This document shows positions 6,622 through 13,667 of a stretch of 15,091 nt of DNA, piece by piece; within the stretch, counting starts at the first letter, position 1, and each line of letters begins with the position of its first letter. The position numbers were made by a program, and so were the translations under genes. The stretch spans positions 1-15,091 of the forward strand of contig DASRIS010000128.1 of assembly GCA_035649895.1 (NCBI GenBank), read 5' to 3'. The stretch is from DASSUC01 sp035649895. Lineage in GTDB: Bacteria; Actinomycetota; Actinomycetes; Mycobacteriales; Micromonosporaceae. Under the pieces are notes generated by a model. The model had not been told where the DNA came from and did no database searches. It worked only from the letters and a program-made list of their open reading frames with translations.

Positions 6622-7587
6622 TCAGCCGTCAACCGGATGCCGACCCTCACCCAGGCGCCGGGCACCCAGGCGCCGGTCCGCGCCCTTCGCGACGGGCTGC
6701 CCGGCCGGGCCGTCCAGCCATAGTCGCTGGAGCATGTGCCAATCGTGCGGGTGCGCCGCAATGCCCACCGCGAACTGGTCGGCGATGCCCTGCGTGACGA
6801 TCCGGATCCGCTCGTCGAAGCGCACACCGGCCCCGGGCAACCGTACCGGCCCGTGCAGGTGGCCCACTGCGGCGTCCGGCTCGTACCACATGTCGACCAC
6901 GTAGAGCGGGGCGCCGGTGCGCAGCGCCAGCAGCGCCGGGCCGGCCGGCATCCGGGTACGCCCGCCGAAGAAGCTGACCTCCACCCCGCGCGCCGACAGG
7001 TCCCGGTCGGCCAGCAGCGGCACGATGTGGCCCTGCCGCAGGCGGTCCGCCAGCACGTCCAGCGGGGGCCGCCCGCCGGTGAGCGGGATGATGTGCATGC
7101 CGAGGCTCTGGCGGAACTCAAGGAACCGCTCGTAGAGCCCCTCCGGCCGCAGCCGTTCGGCGACCGTGGTCATCGGCCAGCCCTGAGCCGCCACCCAGGC
7201 GCCGGCCGCGTCCCAGTTGCCCGCGTGCGGCAGGGCCACCACGGCGCCCCGCCCGGTCGCCACGTCCTCGGCGAGCAGGTGGTGGCGCCCCAGCCGGAAG
7301 CCTTGCCGGATCTGCTCGGGCGAGCGCGACGGTAGCCGGAACGCCTCGAGCCAGTACCGGGCGTACGAGCGCAGCGCCGCGCGTACGAGGGCATCGAGCT
7401 CTGCGGGTGGCATGGCGTCCCCGACCACCCGGCGCAGGTTGGCGGTGAGCTGGCGGGTGCCCCGCCCGGGCCGGCGGGCCGCGTAGTCGGCGCCGGCACG
7501 GAACAGCGCGGCGGCGACCGGCTGCGGCAGCGCGCGCACCGTACGCCAGCCGGCCGCGTACCCCCACTCGACCAGCCGGCTGCTCAT
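6622..7587 (-). CDS. patA: PIM acyltransferase (PatA-like, LpxL/HtrB superfamily)
   Basis: By family and position this enzyme transfers a fatty acyl chain from acyl-CoA to the mannose of PIM1/PIM2 at the inner membrane face. The 321-residue product has the HX4D acyltransferase motif at H121-D126 (LPHAGNWDAAG). It also shows the downstream LpxL-family blocks ERLRPEGLYERFLEFRQSLG, ADRDLSARGVEVSFFGG and PAGPALLALRTGAPL. No signal peptide is present; an amphipathic N-terminus probably sits on the membrane. ATG 7587 overlaps the pgsA1 stop by four bases (ATGA). The frame is open much further upstream, but that part is the pgsA1 gene read in another frame. An alternative name in annotations is lipid A biosynthesis lauroyl acyltransferase; the PIM context makes the PatA role more likely. 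Confidence 0.9.
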   Translation of the reverse strand: MSSRLVEWGYAAGWRTVRALPQPVAAALFRAGADYAARRPGRGTRQLTANLRRVVGDAMPPAELDALVRAALRSYARYWLEAFRLPSRSPEQIRQGFRLGRHHLLAEDVATGRGAVVALPHAGNWDAAGAWVAAQGWPMTTVAERLRPEGLYERFLEFRQSLGMHIIPLTGGRPPLDVLADRLRQGHIVPLLADRDLSARGVEVSFFGGRTRMPAGPALLALRTGAPLYVVDMWYEPDAAVGHLHGPVRLPGAGVRFDERIRIVTQGIADQFAVGIAAHPHDWHMLQRLWLDGPAGQPVAKGADRRLGARRLGEGRHPVDG

Positions 7588-8264
7588 GCCGTCCGGTCCG
7601 ATGCCCGGCCGGCCGCCACGTGGTCCGCCGCCGCCCGGTCTGCCGCCGCTCTGGCTACCGCAGCCCGGTCCTGCCGGTAGACATGCCAGATCCGCTGCCC
7701 GGCGGTGACCCCCGAGAGCACGGCTAGCACCCAGAGGACCACCGGCAGGCCCCAGTCGAGACCGAGCCCCGTGGCCAGCCCGCCCACGCCGATGATCAGC
7801 AGCCGTTCCAGCCGCTCGACCAGGCCGACGTCGCAGGTCAGCCCCAGGCCCTCCGCCCGGGCCTTCACATAGGAGACCAGCTGCCCCGCGACCAGGCAGA
7901 GCAGCGCCGCCAGCACGGAAGGCAGGTCCCCGGTCACGGCCATCCAGTAGGCCACGGCCCCGAACACCGCGCCGTCGGCCACCCGGTCCATGCTCGAGTC
8001 GAGCAGTGCACCGAAGCGGCCAGGCCGCGGCTGCATCCGGGCCATGGTGCCGTCGATCGCGTCGGTGAGCGCGAACAGCGTCGCCACCACCAACCCGGCG
8101 AGCAGCCAGCCCTGGGTTGCCAGCCCGGCACCGACCAGCACGCCGACCGTGCCGGCCACGGTCACCGCGTTCGGCGATACGCCGAGGCGGAGCAGGGTCC
8201 GAGCCACCGGGTCGAAGACCCACGCCATGACGGACCGCACTGAGACACTGAAGATCTTTGCCAT
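7584..8264 (-). CDS. pgsA1: Phosphatidylinositol-phosphate synthase (CDP-alcohol phosphotransferase)
   Basis: The enzyme joins CDP-diacylglycerol and inositol 3-phosphate to give phosphatidylinositol phosphate, the precursor of PI and PIMs. The 226-residue protein has several hydrophobic membrane helices and a perfect CDP-alcohol phosphotransferase signature: D68, D71-G72, A75-R76, G85, D89 and D93 with the canonical spacing. ATG 8264 (MAKIFSVSVR) is chosen over ATG 8276 (MWVAMAKIF), because MAKIF fits relatives and the upstream ATG has no ribosome binding site. The Ala/Arg/Asp-rich tail of about 25 residues is unusual and probably disordered. The context (patA and pimA coupled downstream) supports inositol phosphate, rather than glycerol 3-phosphate, as the substrate. 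The gene diverges from the EF-G-like gene. Confidence 0.92.
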   Translation of the reverse strand: MAKIFSVSVRSVMAWVFDPVARTLLRLGVSPNAVTVAGTVGVLVGAGLATQGWLLAGLVVATLFALTDAIDGTMARMQPRPGRFGALLDSSMDRVADGAVFGAVAYWMAVTGDLPSVLAALLCLVAGQLVSYVKARAEGLGLTCDVGLVERLERLLIIGVGGLATGLGLDWGLPVVLWVLAVLSGVTAGQRIWHVYRQDRAAVARAAADRAAADHVAAGRASDRTA

Positions 8265-8468
8265 CGCGACCCACATTAGTGGCGCTGTGCCGGCGTTACC
8301 GCACGGGATATGGCGCGTCGGGGTTGTGCGGCAGCCGTCGACGGGTGTGGGATCACCATATGCCCCGGCGAGCTACGTTACGCGCCGGTGACTGAGACAT
8401 CCCCCGGCCGCCGCTGCCCGATGACGGGTTCATGATGGGTACGGGTCAACAATGAGGAGGTGCGCCTG
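8265..8468. promoter_or_regulatory. Divergent intergenic region pgsA1 / EF-G-like gene
   Basis: About 200 bases must hold the promoters of two outward-facing units, the PIM operon (minus) and the EF-G-like gene (plus). I see the strong AGGAGG ribosome binding site of the plus-strand gene at 8455-8460, but no pair of hexamers good enough to name either promoter. No RNA gene is evident. Confidence 0.4.
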
Positions 8469-10646
8469 ATGGCGCAGAAGAGCCAGGAGAAAGGGGTCAC
8501 CGGCCCCGCGCCGGTGGTGGACGACCCCGGCAGGGTACGCAACGTGGTGCTGGTGGGCCACTCGAGCGCCGGCAAGACCACCTTGGTGGAGGCGCTGCTC
8601 GCGGCGACCGGGACCATCGGCCGTGCGGGCTCGGTGACCGACGGCACCACGGTATCCGACCACGATCCGGCCGCCGTCAAACAGCAGCGGTCGGTGAGCC
8701 TGGCCTGCGCCCCCGTGCTGCACAACGGCATCAAGGTCAACCTGCTCGACACCCCCGGGTACGCCGACTTCGTCGGTGAGCTGCGGGCCGGCCTGCGCGC
8801 GGCGGACGCCGCGCTGTTCGTCGTGTCGTCCGTGGACGGGATGGACGCGGCCACGGCGGCGCTGTGGGAGGAGTGCGCCGCGGTCGGGATGCCCCGCGCG
8901 GTCGCCGTCACCCGCCTGGACCACCAGCGCGCCGACTTCGAGGAGACGGTGTCGGCCTGCCAGCAGACGTTCGGCGACAACGTCCTTCCGCTCTACCTGC
9001 CGATGCACGGCGACGACGGCCAGTCCGTGGTCGGCCTGATCGGGCTGATCAGCCAGCGGGTCTTCGACTACTCCGGCGGCTACCCGCCGGCCGTCCGCGA
9101 CCCTGACGCGGAGCACCTGCCGGCCATCGCCGACGCGCGCAACCAGCTGATCGAGGGGATCATCGCGGAGAGCGAGGACGAGTCGCTCATGGACCGCTAC
9201 CTCTCCGGCGAGGAGATCGAGGTCGACACCCTCATCGCCGATCTGGAGAAGGCGGTGGCCAAGGGCAACTTCTACCCCGCGGTACCCGTCTGCGCCGAGA
9301 CCCGGGTCGGTCTCGACGCCCTGCTCGAGGTGCTGACCAGCGCGTTCCCCTCGCCGCTGGAGCACGGCCTGCCCACCGTCGCCGGCACCGACGGCACCCC
9401 CCGCGAGCCGCTGCGCTGCGACCCCAACGGCCCGCTCGCGGCCGAGGTGGTCAAGACGACGATCGACTCGTACGTGGGACGGGTCTCGCTGGTCCGGGTC
9501 TTCTCCGGCACGCTACGGCCGGAGAACACGGTGCACGTGTCCGGGCACGGCATGGAGGCACGGGGCCACCCCGACCACGACGCGGACGAGCGCCTGGCGC
9601 ACATCTACTCGCCGCTCGGCGCCAACCTGCGCGAGGTGCCCTACTGCGTCGCCGGTGACGTGTGCGCGATCACCAAGTCGGGCTCGGCGGAGACCGGCGA
9701 CACCATCTCCAGCAAGGACCAGCCGCTGCTCATCTCGGCGTGGGACATGCCCGAGCCGCTGCTGCCGGTGGCGGTCGTGGCCAAGACCCGCTCCGACGAG
9801 GACGCCCTCGCCAAGAACCTGGGCCGGCTGGTGGCGGGCGACCCGACGATGCGCCTGGAGCGCAACGCGGAGACCCGGCAGCTGGTGCTGTGGTGCATGG
9901 GCGAGGCGCACGCCGACGTGGTGCTGGACCGGCTGCGCGCCGGCGGGGTGGACCTGGAGACCGAGCCGGTGCGGGTGGCGCTGCGGGAGACCTTCGCCGC
10001 GGCCTCCAAGGGGCACGGCCGCCACGTCAAGCAGTCCGGCGGCCACGGCCAGTACGCCGTGTGCGACATCGAGGTGGAGCCGCTGCCCCGGGGCAGTGGC
10101 TTCGAGTTCGTCGACCGCATCGTCGGCGGGGTGGTACCGCACAACTACATCCCGTCCGTCGAGAAGGGCGTACGGGCGCAGATGGAGCGCGGCATCGTCG
10201 CCGGCTACCCGGTCGTCGACGTCCGGGTCACCCTGTTCGACGGCAAGGCGCACAGCGTCGACTCGTCGGACGCGGCGTTCCAGACCGCCGGCGGCCTCGC
10301 CCTGCGCGAGGCGGCCGACAAGGGCCAGGTGATGCTGCTCGAGCCGGTCGACGAGGTGACGATCCGGGTGCCGGACGCGTTCGTCGGCGCGGTGATGAGC
10401 GACATGTCCGGCCGCCGCGGCCGGGTGCTCGGCACCGAGCCGGTCCCCGCCGCCGAAGGCTCCGGAGGAACCGACAAGACCCAGGTACGCGCCGAGGTGC
10501 CAGCCACCGAGCTGGTGCGCTACGCAGTCGAGCTACGGGCGATGACCTCGGGTTCGGGGACGTTCTCCCGGTCCTTCTCCCGCTACGAGCCGATGCCGAA
10601 CCACCTGGCCGACCAGGTGCGCAAGGAGCACGCACAGCAGAAGTGA
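8469..10646 (+). CDS. fusA2: EF-G-like translational GTPase (EF-G2 type)
   Basis: The 725-residue protein has the five-domain EF-G layout. Its G domain has the P-loop GHSSAGKT (30-37), DTPGY (94-98) and TRLD (148-151) where EF-G has NKMD. Domain IV begins near KQSGGHGQYAVCDIEVEPLP and domain V includes MSDMSGRRGRVLGTEP. Switch I carries QRSVSLA (73-79) instead of the canonical RGITI. These changes mark the EF-G2/EF-G-like branch, for which the mycobacterial member was reported to bind nucleotides but lack ribosome-dependent GTPase activity. This is therefore unlikely to be the main elongation factor, and its role is unknown. ATG 8469 is chosen because AGGAGG is eight bases upstream; GTG 8460 would overlap that site. 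It is followed by a hairpin. Confidence 0.92.
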   Translation: MAQKSQEKGVTGPAPVVDDPGRVRNVVLVGHSSAGKTTLVEALLAATGTIGRAGSVTDGTTVSDHDPAAVKQQRSVSLACAPVLHNGIKVNLLDTPGYADFVGELRAGLRAADAALFVVSSVDGMDAATAALWEECAAVGMPRAVAVTRLDHQRADFEETVSACQQTFGDNVLPLYLPMHGDDGQSVVGLIGLISQRVFDYSGGYPPAVRDPDAEHLPAIADARNQLIEGIIAESEDESLMDRYLSGEEIEVDTLIADLEKAVAKGNFYPAVPVCAETRVGLDALLEVLTSAFPSPLEHGLPTVAGTDGTPREPLRCDPNGPLAAEVVKTTIDSYVGRVSLVRVFSGTLRPENTVHVSGHGMEARGHPDHDADERLAHIYSPLGANLREVPYCVAGDVCAITKSGSAETGDTISSKDQPLLISAWDMPEPLLPVAVVAKTRSDEDALAKNLGRLVAGDPTMRLERNAETRQLVLWCMGEAHADVVLDRLRAGGVDLETEPVRVALRETFAAASKGHGRHVKQSGGHGQYAVCDIEVEPLPRGSGFEFVDRIVGGVVPHNYIPSVEKGVRAQMERGIVAGYPVVDVRVTLFDGKAHSVDSSDAAFQTAGGLALREAADKGQVMLLEPVDEVTIRVPDAFVGAVMSDMSGRRGRVLGTEPVPAAEGSGGTDKTQVRAEVPATELVRYAVELRAMTSGSGTFSRSFSRYEPMPNHLADQVRKEHAQQK

Positions 10647-10653
10647 CCTGTGA

Positions 10654-10693
10654 TGGTGCCCGGCCAGAGATGACCCTCCCCGGCCGGGCACCA
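10654..10693 (+). terminator. Hairpin after the EF-G-like gene
   Basis: A perfect 12-bp inverted repeat (tggtgcccggcc at 10654-10665, its complement at 10682-10693) encloses a 16-base loop, starting eight bases after the stop codon. There is no run of T after it, as is usual for actinobacterial terminators, so termination is inferred from position and stem strength. Confidence 0.65.
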
Positions 10694-10894
10694 CGGTCGG
10701 TACCGTACCTTCCCGTTCGCGTACTCGAAGTCTCATGCAGCCACCTACTCTGAGACGGTGGCGAGAAGCGGTTTCCGGGATCCGTGTTGCAGGTGCCGGC
10801 GCCTTCGACGGTCCGCTCGTTGCGCGTGCCCCGCGTCCGAGGGCCTCCTGGCCGGCGGCAGGAGCTGCGCAGCGCGCTTCCCCCTGAGGACTCC
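10694..10894 (+). promoter_or_regulatory. Leader region of the kinase gene
   Basis: About 200 bases lie between the hairpin and the kinase GTG. The kinase frame is open from 10784, but that part reads as Pro/Arg-rich low-quality sequence. GAGGA at 10886-10890 is the likely ribosome binding site. No convincing promoter hexamer pair was found; TACTCT near 10746 is a weak -10 candidate without a partner. Confidence 0.3.
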
Positions 10895-12301
10895 GTGATC
10901 CCTCCCGTACAGATTGGCTCGTACCGCATCGAGCGGCTGCTCGGCACCGGTTCCTTCGCGACCGTCTGGCTGGGCTACGAGCCGTCGCTCGGTGCCCGCG
11001 TGGCGATCAAGGTGCTGGCCGACAACTGGAGCCATGACCTGCGGGTGCGGGAGCGGTTCCTCGATGAGGCGCGGCTGCTGTGGCGGCTGGACCATGAACG
11101 CATCGTCCGGGTGTACTCGCTTGGCGAGCTGGATGACGGGCGGCCATACCTGGTTATGGCGTGGGCTGACGGCGGCAGCCTGCGTGACCGCCTGGCGGCC
11201 GGGCCGTTGCCGGCGGGGCCGGGCCTGCGGCTGCTGCGGGAGATCGCGGCAGGCGTCGCCGTCCTGCACGACCACGGCATCGTGCACCGCGACCTCACCC
11301 CGGGCAACGTCCTGTTCCGGTCCCGACCGGCGGCACCGGCGTCGGGAGGACCCGCCGAGCAGGTCATGATCGCCGATCTGGGCCTGGCCAAGACGCTCGC
11401 GGCCGCCTCCGGCCTGACTGCCCGCGCCGGCACGCCGGGCTACATGGCTCCAGAGCAGGACGATCCGCTGGCTGTCGTGGACACCCGCACCGACGTGTAT
11501 GGGCTTGGCCGTCTCGGGATCAGGCTGCTCGGCGCGTCCGGCGCCGAACGGTCCGATGCGCCGGTCGGGCTACGGGAGGGCGTACCGCCAAGGGTCGCCG
11601 ACGTGCTGCTGACGGCGACGGCGCACCGGCCCGCGGACCGTTACCCGGACGCGACGACTTTTGCTGCGGCGCTGGACCGGGCCACCGGCGGGCGACCCTC
11701 CACCGCGGCCCCCCGGTCCGCGAAGCTGCGGCCGACCGGGATCCGCCGGCTCAGCCGGCTGGTCGTCGCAGTCGTGATGACGGCGGCCGCCCTGGCGCCG
11801 GTGGCCTCGGACTCGGTGGGCGGGCGGACGCAGACGTCGCCCGGCACCGCAACCGACCCGACCGGACGGATCACCGTCGTGCTCCCGGAGGGCTGGCGCG
11901 CCAAGCGAGGCACCTGGGACCGCCAACGCGAGCCCGACGGCAGACCGGCACCGGCGCTGGTGGTCTCGCCGGCTCCAGACCAGTGGGCGTCCGACCCGGC
12001 GGTGCCCGGGGCGTTCGTCGGGCTCTCCCGCAGCGTCGCCGCGCGGACCACGCCGGCCGCGTTCCTCACCGAGCGGCTACCCACCGGATGCACCGCCGCG
12101 CCGGTACGAACCAGCCGCCAGGCCGGGATCGACTGGGTAGTGGTGCAGTACACGTCATGCCGCAGCGGCCGGGCGGTGATCGTCGAGGCGGCCGGTCTCG
12201 CGCCCCGGGGCGCCGGCCTGGTGTACGTGGAGATCACGCCTCCGGCGGGCAGTGGGTCGGGTTTCGTCGACGCGCTGCTCGCCGGGGTAGCTGTGCGGTG
12301 A
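10895..12301 (+). CDS. Membrane-anchored Ser/Thr protein kinase with extracytoplasmic domain
   Basis: The 468-residue product has an N-terminal Hanks-type kinase domain (about 8-262). It contains the Gly loop LLGTGSFATV, K39 in VAIKVL, E58, the catalytic loop HRDLTPGN (D133, N138), the metal site DLG (D161) and APE (185-187). A Pro/Arg-rich juxtamembrane part leads to one membrane helix (289-304). About 160 outside residues follow, beginning near ITVVLPEGWRAK, with only two cysteines (in TGCTAA and TSCRSG) that could pair. The outside domain has no PASTA repeats and I do not recognise it. The catalytic-loop Lys is Thr, a variant known in actinobacterial kinases. GTG 10895 is chosen for GAGGA four bases upstream and the domain start. 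It ends 15 bases from the lipoprotein gene, tail to tail. A role in envelope signalling with the sigma factor and lipoproteins is inference. Confidence 0.88.
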   Translation: MIPPVQIGSYRIERLLGTGSFATVWLGYEPSLGARVAIKVLADNWSHDLRVRERFLDEARLLWRLDHERIVRVYSLGELDDGRPYLVMAWADGGSLRDRLAAGPLPAGPGLRLLREIAAGVAVLHDHGIVHRDLTPGNVLFRSRPAAPASGGPAEQVMIADLGLAKTLAAASGLTARAGTPGYMAPEQDDPLAVVDTRTDVYGLGRLGIRLLGASGAERSDAPVGLREGVPPRVADVLLTATAHRPADRYPDATTFAAALDRATGGRPSTAAPRSAKLRPTGIRRLSRLVVAVVMTAAALAPVASDSVGGRTQTSPGTATDPTGRITVVLPEGWRAKRGTWDRQREPDGRPAPALVVSPAPDQWASDPAVPGAFVGLSRSVAARTTPAAFLTERLPTGCTAAPVRTSRQAGIDWVVVQYTSCRSGRAVIVEAAGLAPRGAGLVYVEITPPAGSGSGFVDALLAGVAVR

Positions 12302-12316
12302 CGTACCTGTCGCGGC

Positions 12317-12853
12317 CTATGCGTTCACCACGACGGTGATGGTGTAGACCTGCTCGTCCTGCGGGATGGTCACCGTGACGGTGCCCGGGCGGATGAAGGC
12401 GATGTCCACCACGGCGGCCTCGTAGCTCTGTATGACGAGCGTGGCCGGCTCCGCGGTCACCAGGCCGGGGCCGATGCCCTGCAACCGCAGGACTCCACCG
12501 GTCTTGAAGCACATCGGCCTGACCAGCGCGAGCTCGGTGTTCTGCAGGTCCAGGTCGTACCGGATGGCGCCCCAACAGGTTGAGGTGTGGGTCTGCGTCG
12601 GCTTCGGTTGGGGCGAGGCAGGTCTGGTGCTGGGCGAAGGAGTGGCCGGTGGCATCGACGCGCGCGGTGCTGCGACCGCCGTCCTGCCGGGCGTGGCGGA
12701 AGGCGGCTGGGTGGCCGTGGCGGGGGCCGGCTGGATGGGGGTCTCGATGGGCAGTGGCGACAGCGCGCTGGAGCCGCAGGCGGCTGCCGGTGCAACGCCG
12801 ACCAGGACGAACACGCCGAGAGCGGCGAGGTGACGGGCACCGGGGCGGTGCAT
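12317..12853 (-). CDS. Lipoprotein with one copy of a new Cys-pair domain
   Basis: The 178-residue product has a lipoprotein signal peptide with lipobox AAAC (C26), then a Pro/Thr/Ser/Ala-rich spacer (about 27-92). A C-terminal domain of about 85 residues follows, starting at C93 (CWGAIRY), with second cysteine C115 before KTGGVLRLQGIGPG, then SYEAAV and FIRPGTVTVTI. The same pattern occurs twice in the lipoprotein at 13668-14420. Alternating hydrophobic residues suggest a beta-sandwich. ATG 12853 is preferred to an in-frame start at 12895, because GAGGGGGAG lies just upstream and the signal peptide follows directly. It lies 38 bases after the sigma stop on the same strand, so the two are probably co-transcribed. 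Function unknown; it might sense an envelope state or restrain the sigma/kinase circuit. Confidence 0.82.
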   Translation of the reverse strand: MHRPGARHLAALGVFVLVGVAPAAACGSSALSPLPIETPIQPAPATATQPPSATPGRTAVAAPRASMPPATPSPSTRPASPQPKPTQTHTSTCWGAIRYDLDLQNTELALVRPMCFKTGGVLRLQGIGPGLVTAEPATLVIQSYEAAVVDIAFIRPGTVTVTIPQDEQVYTITVVVNA

Positions 12854-12891
12854 GAGGCTCCCCCTCATCGACTGGACCTTCGCCCGGTTAG

Positions 12892-13398
12892 TCACCGGGC
12901 CACCACCCCTTTGTCCGCCTCCGCAGTGTCCTGCATCGGGTCGTCGCCGAGCCGCCCCCGAAGCCGACGCCTCGCCTCGTGGATGCGTGACTTCACGGTG
13001 CCCTCCGGCAGGCGCAGGAGGGTGGCGATCTCCCGGTAGCTCAGGTCCAGCACATCCCGCAGCACCACGGGCTCCGCGAGGTCGCTCCCCAGCCGCTCAA
13101 GTGCGTCGAGCAGGTCCAGCCGGGTGCCCGCGACCACGCTGGTACGTCGTGGGTCCGGCCGGTCGGGCAGCATCACCCCCGCCGCCTCGGTGGCGAAGCG
13201 CCGGCGCAGGACCTGGTAGGTGGAGCGGGCGCGGTTGGCGGCGAGCCGGTACAGCCAGGTACGAAACGCGGACCGGCCCTCGAACCGACCGATTCCGCGG
13301 GCCAGCGCCAGCAGCGTGTCCTGGCATGCCTCCTCCGCGTCCTCCCGGTTGGGAAGGAAGCGCGCACACAGCCGCAACACATCCGGACGCACCCTCAC
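12892..13398 (-). CDS. ECF-like sigma-70 family factor, 5' end unresolved
   Basis: The 168 residues from GTG 13398 include sigma region 2 (RFLPNREDAEEACQDTLLAL and FRTWLYRLAANRARS, about 12-59). They also include region 4 with a helix-turn-helix (LSYREIATLLRLPEGTVKSRI, about 119-139). Such factors direct RNA polymerase to a small promoter set. The GTG has no ribosome binding site, and starting there would cut into the first region 2 helix. The in-frame DNA upstream continues the family pattern (ADAADVENLARAAAGGDPLA) back to a TGA at 13485-13483, with no ATG, GTG or TTG between. So the functional start is either a rare codon, comes by readthrough or reinitiation, or the gene is broken. No classical anti-sigma gene is adjacent; the lipoprotein downstream and the kinase are the only candidates for control. 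Confidence 0.8.
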   Translation of the reverse strand: MRVRPDVLRLCARFLPNREDAEEACQDTLLALARGIGRFEGRSAFRTWLYRLAANRARSTYQVLRRRFATEAAGVMLPDRPDPRRTSVVAGTRLDLLDALERLGSDLAEPVVLRDVLDLSYREIATLLRLPEGTVKSRIHEARRRLRGRLGDDPMQDTAEADKGVVAR

Positions 13399-13539
13399 CA
13401 GCAGCGCGTTCAGCGCCAGCGGGTCGCCCCCGGCGGCGGCGCGGGCCAGGTTCTCAACGTCCGCGGCATCCGCGGGAAGGGTTCAGGTCTTCTCCATACC
13501 TACAGCATGCGCCCTTCGGGTACCGCCGGACGCATCCAT
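13399..13539 (-). other. Sigma gene leader: strong RBS and ATG, then in-frame TGA
   Basis: On the minus strand AAAGGTGA (13553-13546) lies six bases before an ATG at 13539 in the sigma frame. That frame encodes MDASGGTRRAHAVGMEKT and then stops at TGA (13485-13483); the conserved sigma sequence resumes in the same frame directly after it. A second ATG at 13497 is also in frame. This could be an upstream leader peptide coupled to sigma translation, a nonsense mutation, or an assembly error. A single-base indel near the TGA would also let the frame start at CTG, five bases after GGAG. Confidence 0.6.
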
Positions 13540-13571
13540 TTGATGTCACCTTTCGGGCATAGCTACCGCAG

Positions 13572-13581
13572 GCGAGCTCGC
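13572..13581. promoter_or_regulatory. Palindrome in the sigma/lipoprotein divergent region
   Basis: GCGAGCTCGC is a perfect 10-base palindrome between the divergent sigma and two-domain lipoprotein genes. It could be part of an operator or simply chance in GC-rich DNA. The 170-base region must hold both promoters; I could not identify hexamers with confidence. Confidence 0.2.
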
Positions 13582-13667
13582 TCAACCTGGCACGCCGCGA
13601 CGCGAACCAAAGCCGGTCGGGCGGTGACCAACACAGTGAAAGCTCGAACCCGCCCAAGGAGATTCTG

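Noticed and set aside
5132..6904. 590-codon plus-strand open frame opposite pimA
   Set aside because: The product is His/Arg/Gly-rich without domain pattern, and the opposite strand holds a clear pimA with all catalytic residues.
6622..8274. 550-codon open frame suggesting a fusion of pgsA1-region sequence with the acyltransferase
   Set aside because: The first 229 codons are pgsA1 read in another frame; the acyltransferase starts at 7587 with an ATGA overlap.
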